From an uncultured Sphaerochaeta sp. (lineage in GTDB: Bacteria; Spirochaetota; Spirochaetia; Sphaerochaetales; Sphaerochaetaceae): DNA of 64,000 bases. The position numbers and the translations under genes are program-made. Below, piece by piece: positions 51,637-59,084 of this stretch (the stretch's first letter is position 1; each line of letters begins with the position of its first letter). The stretch lies in contig NZ_OY781939.1 in NCBI RefSeq assembly GCF_963677315.1, positions 2,728,001-2,792,000 on the forward strand, given 5' to 3'. The notes beneath the pieces are model-generated. The model had not been told where the DNA came from. It was given only the letters and a program-made list of their open reading frames with translations, and did not search any database.

Positions 51637-52806
51637 ATGGTTCATTATGAAAGTGATTATGCAATAACCCATGCCTTAGCATATACGGATGGAGCCCTGC
51701 TACCTGATGCCACCATAGTGGTGGAGCAGGGGATCATTACATATGTTGGCAAGCATGATCAAAAGAGGGTTCAGCATCTCGAGCAGATTGATGCCAAGGG
51801 CAATCTTGTAGGTCCAGGTCTGGTCGATATGCACATCCATGGCTGTGGTGGCTTTGATTCAACCAGAGGCAATGTACAGGAAAACCTTGAGGGCATGGCC
51901 CTGTTTCTTGCAGGGAAGGGAATCACGAGTTTCCAACTTGCAGTTGTCATGGATTTGGATCTCTTGGGTCAGATCAAAAAAGCAATGGAGGACAGTGCTT
52001 TCCTCTCATCCTATCTGCTTGGGGTCTATGTCGAAGGCCCCTTTATCGCACCTGAAAAAAGGGGTGGCATTCTCCCTTCAGGTATCAGGGCCTTTGATAG
52101 GGAATATCTGGAGAGGATTCTTTCTATCAAGTATGGAAAGAGACCACTTGTCACCTCCATGACCATTGCTCCTGAACTGCAAGGTAGTGAAGAGCTCACG
52201 AGTATCTTGGAACAGAACAACATTGTTGTGGCTTATGGTCATAGTGATTGTCCCCTGGATGCCTTGAAACCTAGGGATAAGAATCATCTTACGCATATCT
52301 TCAATGCGATGAGCGGTATAGATCACAAACGTCCAGGCTTGGCAGCCATACCGTTTGTCCGTGAATACAGCCATGCAACGTATGAACTTGTTTGTGACGA
52401 AGTGCATGTGCATCCATCAGTGCTTGACTTGACGATCAATTCACTTGGCACACAAAGGCTTTGCTTGATTTCTGATGCTATGAGTTTGGCGGGTATGGGT
52501 GCCGGTGAAGGCATCTATTTGGGCAAGCATATCTATTCGAATGGAAAAGCCTGTTATTACAGTGATAATGACATACTGATAGGCTCTGCTATGCTGATCA
52601 GCGAATCAGCAAAGAACCTTGTTCACAAAAACTTACTGGACAAGCGATCCTTCTTTCAGGTAGTTTCCGAGAACCCCTTACGGGTGCTTTCGCAAACAGA
52701 TCGAGGCAAGATTAAACCCGGATACAAGGCTGACTTGGTAATGCTCTCTTCTGACATGGAGACTCAAGAGGTATTCAAGGCAGCCGAGGAGAAAGTGTCT
52801 TTATAG
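51637..52806 (+). CDS. nagA: N-acetylglucosamine-6-phosphate deacetylase
   Basis: This 389-residue amidohydrolase-superfamily enzyme removes the acetyl group from GlcNAc-6-phosphate. Motifs in order: DMHIHGCGGFD, YVEGPFIAPEKRG (metal Glu), AYGHSDC, HIFNAMSG and LISDAMSLAGMG (catalytic Asp), then KPGYKADLVML. GGAG lies about 10 bases upstream of the ATG. The last nine codons (KAAEEKVSL) and the stop region coincide with dispersed repeat copy D, so the natural C-terminus may have been replaced. No nagB or importer is nearby. Confidence 0.92.
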   Translation: MVHYESDYAITHALAYTDGALLPDATIVVEQGIITYVGKHDQKRVQHLEQIDAKGNLVGPGLVDMHIHGCGGFDSTRGNVQENLEGMALFLAGKGITSFQLAVVMDLDLLGQIKKAMEDSAFLSSYLLGVYVEGPFIAPEKRGGILPSGIRAFDREYLERILSIKYGKRPLVTSMTIAPELQGSEELTSILEQNNIVVAYGHSDCPLDALKPRDKNHLTHIFNAMSGIDHKRPGLAAIPFVREYSHATYELVCDEVHVHPSVLDLTINSLGTQRLCLISDAMSLAGMGAGEGIYLGKHIYSNGKACYYSDNDILIGSAMLISESAKNLVHKNLLDKRSFFQVVSENPLRVLSQTDRGKIKPGYKADLVMLSSDMETQEVFKAAEEKVSL

Positions 52807-52850
52807 TCCAGGCTATCACTCACAAAAGTGTAAACTATAGCGAATATCAC
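52779..52850 (+). repeat. Dispersed repeat copy D, overlapping the end of nagA
   Basis: GGCAGCCGAGGAGAAAGTGTCT (split here as GGCAGCCGAGGAG and AAAGTGTCT) differs from the IS3 right end at one base. It is followed by ATCACTCACAAAAGTG and TAAACTATAGCG, matching the tail of the other copies. The first 28 bases are coding in nagA. Confidence 0.7.
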
Positions 52851-52949
52851 TGGGATGCTGGCAGTTTGGTGCCTGCACAAATCTAATTCAGATTGCTCTT
52901 CAACAATATTACGTTCTACTGTAGAGTAAGGGGTGTGGGAGAGATTGAT

Positions 52950-53150
52950 ATGGATGGCAAGATAAGAGCTGATATACACGCTGGACTGGAAGTGCTTATT
53001 GTCCTCAAGCAGGACCAAGCAACTGGTGCTACCACTAAAGGTGTGGTCAAGGACATCCTGACCAACTCTCGCATGCATCCGCACGGTATCAAGGTCCGTC
53101 TTGAGAGTGGTGAAGTAGGGCGTGTGAAGGAGATTCTATCACAGACATGA
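52950..53150 (+). CDS. YwbE-family small protein (DUF2196)
   Basis: This 66-residue protein matches the YwbE family nearly end to end ([51 protein letters not shown]). The family has a KOW-like beta fold and no established function. GGGAGAG precedes the ATG at 52950; a longer frame from 52893 is not supported. It overlaps the next gene by four bases. Confidence 0.85.
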   Translation: MDGKIRADIHAGLEVLIVLKQDQATGATTKGVVKDILTNSRMHPHGIKVRLESGEVGRVKEILSQT

Positions 53151-53395
53151 CCAATTCAACTACACAAGTGAATAACCCCCTGCATGGCATAACACTGGAG
53201 AATCTGCTTATCCGTTTGGTCGATTATTACGGCTGGAAAGGACTGTACGACATGGTGCAACTACAATGCTTCTATAACGACCCCAGCATAAAATCCAGCT
53301 TGAAGTTCCTACGCAAGAACCTTTGGGCACGTACAAAGCTTGAGGATATCTACCTGGACCTTGAATACTATCTGAACGAGGATTCGCGGTACTAG
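53147..53395 (+). CDS. VF530-family small protein (DUF2132)
   Basis: This 82-residue protein has the VF530/DUF2132 pattern ([52 protein letters not shown]). Members are annotated as possible DNA-binding proteins on structural grounds only. It forms a two-gene unit with the YwbE-family gene, with ATGA overlap. Confidence 0.88.
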   Translation: MTNSTTQVNNPLHGITLENLLIRLVDYYGWKGLYDMVQLQCFYNDPSIKSSLKFLRKNLWARTKLEDIYLDLEYYLNEDSRY

Positions 53396-53485
53396 TGGTC
53401 TGAAGAAGCGGTAGGTTGGAATATCTGGATATTTTTCTTTATATACGAGGAATTCAGGATACACCTTTTGGCACAGCTCTTTAAT

Positions 53486-53554
53486 GAAGGAGAACGTGTC
53501 TCCAAAGCGCGTGCCGTCACTTGCAGAAGTGTAAACTATTGCGTAGCCATATCA
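53486..53554 (+). repeat. Dispersed repeat copy E
   Basis: The match runs AAGGAGAACGTGTCTCCAAA, GCGCGTGCCGTCACTTGCAG, AAGTGTAAACTATTGCGTAG and CCATATCA. The CACTT-gcag-AAGTG hairpin is preserved by base pairing although its loop differs between copies. Confidence 0.75.
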
Positions 53555-53751
53555 GTTTGAGGGAATGACAAAAATTACCAATTCTATTACTATAAAAGAA
53601 TTAGTGGTATTCAAATTCCTTAATCAGGGGATTTGACGGGAATCATAGAAGACAAAGGGCTTAGCTAATAAACCTGTAGTAACACCCTGTGCTAAAGTTT
53701 CCAAAGAGTGGAGAACTATTAACTAAAAGTTTACAAATATTTGAAAACAAT

Positions 53752-53780
53752 TTGACGTGTGCTTTGTTTACGGGTATCAT
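53752..53780 (+). promoter_or_regulatory. Promoter giving a leaderless AAA ATPase mRNA
   Basis: TTGACG (53752-53757), 17 bases, TATCAT (53775-53780), then 6 bases to ATG at 53787. No ribosome-binding site lies between. Confidence 0.6.
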
Positions 53781-53786
53781 GCAATT

Positions 53787-55100
53787 ATGAACGAGATGTT
53801 ACGCCTTATCATCGCCGAGCAACAGAAACACCTGAGAAGCCAATTCCCCGTCATTCCCAGGGACATTCAGATACTTGCGGTTCCGCGGAAGGCGACCGTG
53901 ATCATAGGAATCAGACGCAGCGGAAAATCGACCTGGCAGCATGAGAAGATGGAGTCCCTTCTTGACGATGGAGTTGATGCAGAAAACATCTGTTACATTG
54001 ACTTCTCTGATGATCGTCTTGATTTTCTCAGGCTTGAAGGATCGGATCCTACGGTGATTGCGGATACCTATTACGGGATGTATCCTCAGAAACACGAACA
54101 GCGGGTCTATTTCTTCTTCGATGAATTGCAGTATGTGAACCGGTGGGCACAGTTCGTCAATAGATTACAGACGACACAGCTGTGCGAGGTGTATATCACC
54201 GGTTCCTCAGCCAAACTGCTTTCAAAGGAGATCGCGACGGAGCTGGGGGGAAGGACCTTCACGTGGGAGATGTTTCCGTTCTCATTCAAGGAATTCTTAC
54301 GGGCCACCGGGAAGCCCCAGGCGATCACGGATATTGCGAGCCGGGATGCCATCATTGGTGCCTTTGATGAGTACGTTGAAAAGGGAGGCATGCCCGAGCG
54401 GTTGGTTCTTCCGAAAAGCTCAATGGCACCAATCTATTTCCAGAATCTGGTGGACGACGTGATCAGCCGGGACATCCTGCTCAGATACAATATCCAGCAT
54501 CCTGTCCAGTTGAAACGGCTCGTGCATCTGTTGATGAGCAGTTATTCCCGGCTCTTCACGGTCAACAAGCTGAAACAACGGCTTGCGGGTGAACGGAACA
54601 GGCTTTCGCCCGAGCTCATCAGCGATTATATCGAAAAGCTTGTGGACTGCTACTTGATCTTCACGGTTCCGATCCGCTCGTACAACACCGCTATCCAGTC
54701 TGTCAATCCGAGGAAAGTGTACTGTGTCGACCATGCGTTGGTCCAAGCCTATTGTCGTGCCACTTCGGAGAATAGCGGGCTGGTGTTGGAGAACATGGTG
54801 TTCATGGCGCTCAGGCGGGTCTCTGAGCATATCTACTACTACAAGACGTCCCAAGGTGATGAGATCGATTTTGCCGTTGGTCCCGATTCGGACATTCGGC
54901 TCATACAGGTCAGTTGGAGCCTGGGCAAAGATGAGCGGACGAGGGAGCGGGAACTTTCACCGCTTCTTGTTGGGATGAAGGAACTTGGGTTGCAAGAGTC
55001 GTGGATTATCACCGCATACGAGGAAGAAGATTTCACTGACGGGAAGACGGGAAGGACCATCCACATCGTTCCCGCCTATGTGTGGTTGCTGCAGGCATAA
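53787..55100 (+). CDS. AAA+ ATPase with DUF4143 domain
   Basis: This protein of 437 residues has Walker A GIRRSGKS, Walker B VYFFFDELQ, a sensor segment YITGSSAKLLSKEIATELGGR and a C-terminal DUF4143 domain ending in a nuclease-like fold (TSQGDEIDFAV; LIQVSWSL). Such ATPases are common accessory genes of unclear function. The ATG at 53787 follows the promoter by 6 bases without a ribosome site. The DNA looks richer in G and C than neighbouring genes. Repeat copy E lies upstream and an IS110 remnant lies 7 bases downstream, all signs of horizontal arrival. Confidence 0.87.
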   Translation: MNEMLRLIIAEQQKHLRSQFPVIPRDIQILAVPRKATVIIGIRRSGKSTWQHEKMESLLDDGVDAENICYIDFSDDRLDFLRLEGSDPTVIADTYYGMYPQKHEQRVYFFFDELQYVNRWAQFVNRLQTTQLCEVYITGSSAKLLSKEIATELGGRTFTWEMFPFSFKEFLRATGKPQAITDIASRDAIIGAFDEYVEKGGMPERLVLPKSSMAPIYFQNLVDDVISRDILLRYNIQHPVQLKRLVHLLMSSYSRLFTVNKLKQRLAGERNRLSPELISDYIEKLVDCYLIFTVPIRSYNTAIQSVNPRKVYCVDHALVQAYCRATSENSGLVLENMVFMALRRVSEHIYYYKTSQGDEIDFAVGPDSDIRLIQVSWSLGKDERTRERELSPLLVGMKELGLQESWIITAYEEEDFTDGKTGRTIHIVPAYVWLLQA

Positions 55101-55107
55101 GGATGGT

Positions 55108-55236
55108 TCAACCGACCAGATTGCTGTTGCTTGCTATCTTGGTCTGGCCGAAGGCCTGCTTCGTTGCAAACGAATAGGAACAGAGTGAGTAGGAATCCTT
55201 GTGGAAATCGATGCCAATGTTGATTACAGTACCCAT
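55108..55236 (-). pseudogene. IS110-family transposase, N-terminal remnant
   Basis: The 42-codon frame begins MGTVINIGIDFHKDSYSLCS, the usual IS110 opening with the first catalytic Asp in GIDFHKD. It stops after about 42 residues instead of the usual 300-400, and the rest of the element is gone, replaced by the AAA ATPase gene on the left. GGAGG seven bases upstream lies within the 3' arm of the leader hairpin. Confidence 0.7.
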
Positions 55237-55238
55237 AT

Positions 55239-55332
55239 AGTGACCTCCATTTGCATGCGGTAGCCGCATACGGTTTAGTTGATATTCCCAGTATGCAAGG
55301 TGAATCCACGATTTGCAAACTGGGAGGTCACT
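55239..55332 (-). ncRNA. Structured IS110 leader, candidate bridge-RNA region
   Basis: Arms AGTGACCTCC (55239-55248) and GGAGGTCACT (55323-55332) pair perfectly and enclose a second pairing TTTGCA/TGCAAA and a perfect inner hairpin ATGCGG-tag-CCGCAT (about 55254-55268). IS110 elements encode their bridge RNA in the non-coding stretch before the transposase, which is where this lies. The outer arm also contains the transposase ribosome site. Identity as bridge RNA is inferred from position and structure only. Confidence 0.45.
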
Positions 55333-55355
55333 TCATATTGTCTTAAAATGTCGCT

Positions 55356-55388
55356 TTTTGTGAGAAATGTGACAATTCTTCTGGTACC
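55356..55388. repeat. Second repeat family, copy 1
   Basis: A 33-base stretch, TTTTGTGAGAAATGTGACAA followed by TTCTTCTGGTACC, recurs at 59085-59119 with three differences. This copy lies 24 bases outside the IS110 leader structure, roughly where the element's end or its target would be. Confidence 0.65.
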
Positions 55389-55469
55389 TATGATACTAAT
55401 TCAATAACGAAACAGGGGCTAAGAAGAAGGCTCACTCAGGAAGAAAAGCCTAGACCTGAGCAGTTACCA

Positions 55470-56231
55470 TTAAAGATTGTAAAGCTTTTTAAGATTTACA
55501 ATAACTTGTTTCAATGTTTGGGAGCCTATACTAAAAACTTTCAGATTTATCTCTTTCTCGGAACTGATTTTTTCTGTGAATTGTCGAAGATCTTCTTTAA
55601 TCTCCTGTGGACAATCTAATGAAAGAGTCCCTGGGAGAAGTGGATATAATCTAAAGATATCATTTCTATGCTTTTTAATGTTTTTGGAGTCAATGGTTTC
55701 TCCTGCTATTTTTCTTTTCGATAAATCCAACCATGCTTTAGCTTTTAATGGAATTAAAATTTCGGATCCTATTATAGGCAGGTTGTCTATTATTGTTATA
55801 TTTTGATGGATAAAATCATAATAAGCTGAGTCCAGAAGGATTGCTGATAGACTAGAAATTTCCTCATCAACCGGTATTGGTGTAAGTTCTGAATCTTTTG
55901 CTGAAACTTCAAGAGAATCTGGAACTTTAGAAAATAGTTCGAGCATTGTTGGAAAGTTCTTGTCGGCTGGAGAATGAAACCTATAAAAGAGCTTTTTCCC
56001 TGAACTTTTTTGTTTATTTGAGTATCCCCCATTTTCTATAAAATTCCAGAATTTTTGTACGAAAGCTGAATCCAGAGCTTCAATGCAGAGTACTATATCA
56101 AGGTCCTTTGTAGCCCTTAACTCTACCCCTGCTTCTTCCATAATGATACTTGATGCAGTGCCTCCTATGAGTACATAACGGTCTTCAAATCCTTTAAAGT
56201 GTTCCCTGAAAATATTTAATCCTTTTACCAT
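55470..56231 (-). CDS. AbiEii-like nucleotidyltransferase
   Basis: This 253-residue protein has the nucleotidyltransferase signature YVLIGGTASSIIMEE followed by TKDLDIVL, giving the GG(T)-x-D-x-D active site of minimal nucleotidyltransferases such as the AbiEii/MenA toxins. The remaining helices match a MNT-type C-terminal domain (LIPLKAKAWLDLSKRK). It overlaps the upstream HTH gene by 7 bases, and the pair has its own operator-promoter. This organisation suggests a type IV-like toxin-antitoxin or abortive-infection module. The partner does not look like classical AbiEi, so the function is inferred. Confidence 0.75.
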   Translation of the reverse strand: MVKGLNIFREHFKGFEDRYVLIGGTASSIIMEEAGVELRATKDLDIVLCIEALDSAFVQKFWNFIENGGYSNKQKSSGKKLFYRFHSPADKNFPTMLELFSKVPDSLEVSAKDSELTPIPVDEEISSLSAILLDSAYYDFIHQNITIIDNLPIIGSEILIPLKAKAWLDLSKRKIAGETIDSKNIKKHRNDIFRLYPLLPGTLSLDCPQEIKEDLRQFTEKISSEKEINLKVFSIGSQTLKQVIVNLKKLYNL

Positions 56232-57202
56232 TGTATATCCTTAATCAACCCTTCAAGAGCTTGTTTTAGTCGTTCATCTTCGGATTCTTTAAATTCAAGA
56301 TATATAGACAATGGATCGGCAACACCATTTTTTGAAAAGGTTCGAGGATCATAGGCCCATTTCTGGATAATCATATCTTCATTAGGATTATCGATATTTG
56401 GATGAATTAAAAAATCTTTTGACCTATTTAATATGGCAAATGTTGTCATATGTGGTTCATTAAGCATAGAATATTTCGAAAGAGCAGACTCTCCGGCAAG
56501 CACCAGATTATTACTTTCCTGAAAGGGGAAAGTTTTTGTTGACGTAACAGGGGATCTTAAAATCGGCAGTGCTGTATTCCAAAGATCAAATCCACTTAGA
56601 TGGAATTCCAATACCTTTTCTTTCCCTAAGGTATGAACGGATGCTATATGATGAAGTTCTAACTCACTAAAGGCACGCCCTACTGACATGTTTGAGATGT
56701 GTAAATTATGGGATATTTCAAAAGGTGATTTTCCGGTCCAATCTCTTTTATATAGTTTTCCAAGAACCAATAGCTGGGCGGAAGGACTGAGCTTTCCAGT
56801 TTTTCTTTTCTCGGGGGGGAAGATTTCTTTGAAATCCATTCCCATAAATGGTAGATACAGCTGTTTATCTGGAATAATGAAAGGTATTTTGGCTTGAATC
56901 AGTCTAGTTCGATCAGTAGAGGACACCGTATTTTTTACATAGATAATTCCATTGGACCAATAGTTTGTAAGCATTTTGCAATGTTTGGAAATGACAGCCG
57001 GAGTATTTCCGTTTTCTCGATTCTCAATGAAAATAAGATTATCTGAATCTAATAAACGAAGCAGATAAAAAGAGTACTGTTCTTTGAGCAGAAGTGGGAT
57101 TTTCCGTTCATCTTCCCAATGCCTGATGCTGCCTTTAAACCCAAAGGTTTTTTCAATGTATGAGAGAAGGAGTAGGATATCTGGGTCTTTGTTGTTTAAC
57201 AT
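56225..57202 (-). CDS. HTH protein paired with the nucleotidyltransferase (putative antitoxin/regulator)
   Basis: This 325-residue protein has a winged-helix segment near residues 165-190 (EISHNLHISNMSVGRAFSELELHHI), preceded by a region with DRTRLIQAKIPFIIPDKQLYLPFMG and followed by an alpha/beta region. I recognise it only as the kind of HTH protein found beside AbiEii-like nucleotidyltransferases. The ATG at 57202 has no ribosome-binding site and lies 9 bases after a TATTAT -10. A perfect 12-bp dyad spans -35 to -10, so it probably represses its own promoter. Confidence 0.65.
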   Translation of the reverse strand: MLNNKDPDILLLLSYIEKTFGFKGSIRHWEDERKIPLLLKEQYSFYLLRLLDSDNLIFIENRENGNTPAVISKHCKMLTNYWSNGIIYVKNTVSSTDRTRLIQAKIPFIIPDKQLYLPFMGMDFKEIFPPEKRKTGKLSPSAQLLVLGKLYKRDWTGKSPFEISHNLHISNMSVGRAFSELELHHIASVHTLGKEKVLEFHLSGFDLWNTALPILRSPVTSTKTFPFQESNNLVLAGESALSKYSMLNEPHMTTFAILNRSKDFLIHPNIDNPNEDMIIQKWAYDPRTFSKNGVADPLSIYLEFKESEDERLKQALEGLIKDIQW

Positions 57203-57208
57203 TATAAA

Positions 57209-57240
57209 TGAATAATAACATTGATACTGTTATTATTCAA
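57209..57240 (-). promoter_or_regulatory. Promoter overlapped by a perfect 12-bp dyad
   Basis: TGAATAATAACA (57209-57220) and TGTTATTATTCA (57228-57239) are perfect inverted repeats with a 7-base centre. On the minus strand TTGAAT (57240-57235), 17 bases and TATTAT (57217-57212) form the promoter, so the dyad covers it exactly. Leader length would be only 0-3 bases. Confidence 0.7.
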
Positions 57241-57423
57241 TATAAATGTTATATCTCAACAATTCGAATACCAATAGATTAATGAGCCAATTGCAAAATA
57301 GGTTTTCAGGAACCTCATACTGCATAAACATACAAACCAACACTCACAATCAAATCACTGATCTGCGCACGGTTTAGTAGACACTTTCTGAGTGGTGGCC
57401 ATCTGGAGACAGGAGGAGGCCCC

Positions 57424-58041
57424 ATGAGAAACAGAAGGTATACACTTGAACAGAAAATCAGATTTCTTGACACGTATGAAAAAATGGGATCAGTTGCTGG
57501 AGCAGCAAGAGCAGTAGGCATCCTCAGTAGAGAGGTATGCTATTCTTGGGTGAGAAAGAAGGATGAGCTTAGGGCAGGATACAAATTGTCGCTCATACCT
57601 CACGATCCCCTTCCACAGGTTAAATGCGATCGTTCGAAGATTCCTCTGGAGGAGAAAGTCCAATGCATCTTGGCAATCGATGCAGGACTCAGCATCCATC
57701 GAGTTTCCTTGGAGTTCAACAAAAACCTATCCTCCGTACAGAACTGGTATCGAAGCAAAGATGAGCTTTTGGCACTATACTATTCCCAGCAGCACCCCAG
57801 TGAATCGGATACGCCGTCGCTTGAGGCTGCCTGGGAGGTCCAGATGGACAAGGAACAATCCGACAAGGAACTGGTGAAGAAAAACAAGGCATTGGCCAAG
57901 GAAAATGAATACCTGAAGGACAAGGTTGCTTACCTTGAGAACCTGAACAAGATCCTCAAGGAACGTACCGGTCCCGCAAAAAAAAAGAATATTTCCTTGC
58001 AATCGAGCGATGCCTCACCTATTCAGGACGGAGAAATATAA
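57424..58041 (+). CDS. IS3-family transposase OrfA
   Basis: This 205-residue protein has two helix-turn-helix units (KIRFLDTYEKMGSVAGAARAVG and KVQCILAIDAGLSIHRVSLEF) and a leucine-zipper-like coiled coil near the C-terminus (KELVKKNKALAKENEYLKDKVAYLENL). AGGAGG precedes the ATG. Its 3' part contains the frameshift site; without slippage it ends as OrfA, the DNA-binding inhibitor form. Confidence 0.88.
   Translation: MRNRRYTLEQKIRFLDTYEKMGSVAGAARAVGILSREVCYSWVRKKDELRAGYKLSLIPHDPLPQVKCDRSKIPLEEKVQCILAIDAGLSIHRVSLEFNKNLSSVQNWYRSKDELLALYYSQQHPSESDTPSLEAAWEVQMDKEQSDKELVKKNKALAKENEYLKDKVAYLENLNKILKERTGPAKKKNISLQSSDASPIQDGEI
57981..57987 (+). other. Programmed -1 frameshift site
   Basis: A AAA AAG, at the end of a run of nine A, is the standard IS3-family slippery heptamer. 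Slipping back one base moves the ribosome from the orfA frame into the orfB frame, whose coding continues without stop to 58955. Confidence 0.8.
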
Positions 58042-58955
58042 GGAGGCTCTGCGCCGTTGCCGGAGTATCCAGATGCGGGTTCTACAAATACCAGCATCGT
58101 GATTCAAAGAAACTGCAGGAGGACGATGTGATTGGCCAGGCTATCTCGAAGCTGCAGGAAGAGCATCACGACAGTATTGGTTACCGGCATATGGTTACGC
58201 TTCTAGAGAAGGACACAGGAAAGAAACTGGGTTCCCGGCGTATCCGCAGGATCATGAAAGAAAAGGAACTGCAGTCCGCTGTACGGAGAAAGAAATACTC
58301 CGATGAGGTCTACATCAGGAGAAGGAAGATGAAGGAATCACTTCCTCCTGATCTCATCCAGAGGCATTTCTACGCACTTGAGCCATACAAGCGGATGGTG
58401 GAGGATATTACCTATCTTCCCTGCATTGAGCAGACCTATTATCTCAATGCGATTGCAGATCTGTACAACGGGGAAATCCTGGCATACACCATTTCTGATT
58501 CAGTGGATACCAAGTTGTGCACAGATACGGTAAAGGCCCTCATGAACCGGATCAAGTGTATTGCAGGTGCAGTTCTCCATAGTGATGGAGGTTCAACCTA
58601 CCAGTCTTATGCCTACAGATCATTGCTGGAAGCACTCGGGATCCGGATGAGCCTGGGCAAGACAGGAATCTGCTACGATAACGCGGCGATGGAGTCCCTC
58701 AATGGGATCATCAAGACTGAATGCCTCTACTGCAGGTTCGGCAAGAGCAATGTAAAGAACCGAAGGATACCCAAGCGAGATATCATCCCGGCAGTGGAAG
58801 CCTTCATTGAGTTCTACAATACAGAACGACCAAAGGAACGGCTAGGATTTCTTTCTCCCGTTGAGTTCAGGCTCAGGAATCCGAAAGGGACCTACCCGAT
58901 GGTTGTGGAACAGGAGAAAGGCTTGACAGAACAGGAAAACGGCAAGACGATATAG
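57987..58955 (+). CDS. IS3-family transposase OrfB (expressed as OrfAB fusion)
   Basis: In the shifted frame the protein starts EYFLAIERCLTYSGRRNIRR (HTH_21-like) and continues into the integrase core. Catalytic acids are Asp in MVEDITYLPC, Asp in VLHSDGGSTYQS and Glu in NAAMESLNGIIKTE, followed by the Lys in NTERPKERLGF. No stop or frameshift interrupts it, so the element should be active. A GTG at 58128 could start a shorter OrfB, but the conserved domain begins upstream of it. Confidence 0.9.
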   Translation, partial: EYFLAIERCLTYSGRRNIRRLCAVAGVSRCGFYKYQHRDSKKLQEDDVIGQAISKLQEEHHDSIGYRHMVTLLEKDTGKKLGSRRIRRIMKEKELQSAVRRKKYSDEVYIRRRKMKESLPPDLIQRHFYALEPYKRMVEDITYLPCIEQTYYLNAIADLYNGEILAYTISDSVDTKLCTDTVKALMNRIKCIAGAVLHSDGGSTYQSYAYRSLLEALGIRMSLGKTGICYDNAAMESLNGIIKTECLYCRFGKSNVKNRRIPKRDIIPAVEAFIEFYNTERPKERLGFLSPVEFRLRNPKGTYPMVVEQEKGLTEQENGKTI

Positions 58956-59057
58956 GTGTTGATGGTTGTAAACCACAACGGTGGCAGTCGAGGAGAAAGT
59001 GTCTCCAAAGCGCGCGCCGTCACTTCAAAAAGTGTAAACTATAGCGTAACCATATCA
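58950..59057 (+). repeat. Dispersed repeat copy F (right end of the IS3 element and flank)
   Basis: This is the longest copy: the last codons of orfB, AAACCACAACGGTGGCAGTC, GAGGAGAAAGTGTCTCCAAA, GCGCGCGCCGTCACTTCAAA, AAGTGTAAACTATAGCGTAA and CCATATCA. Copies A and B share the left part; copies C, D and E share the right part. Confidence 0.7.
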
Positions 59058-59084
59058 CACGATCCCAGTAGCGTTAAAGGCCGG

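Larger units (their letters stand above)
53396..53786. other. Intergenic stretch with repeat copy E and ATPase promoter
   Basis: These 391 bases contain repeat copy E (53486-53554) and the promoter of the AAA ATPase gene (53752-53780). No additional gene is visible. Confidence 0.65.
57359..59020 (+). mobile_element. IS3-family (IS150-like) insertion sequence, apparently intact
   Basis: The element carries orfA, a slippery A AAA AAG site and orfB with a full DDE set. Both ends share an inverted core: AGACACTTTC at 57379-57388 on the left, GAAAGTGTCT at 58995-59004 on the right. Exact ends are uncertain: taking 57359 and 59020, both flanks read CAC, a possible 3-bp target duplication, but the outermost bases of the two ends match poorly. 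It stands between the nucleotidyltransferase/HTH pair and the eamA pseudogene. Confidence 0.8.

Noticed and set aside
55076..55318. 80-codon minus-strand frame over the IS110 leader
   Set aside because: It runs through the hairpin in a different frame from the recognisable IS110 start and has no ribosome site.
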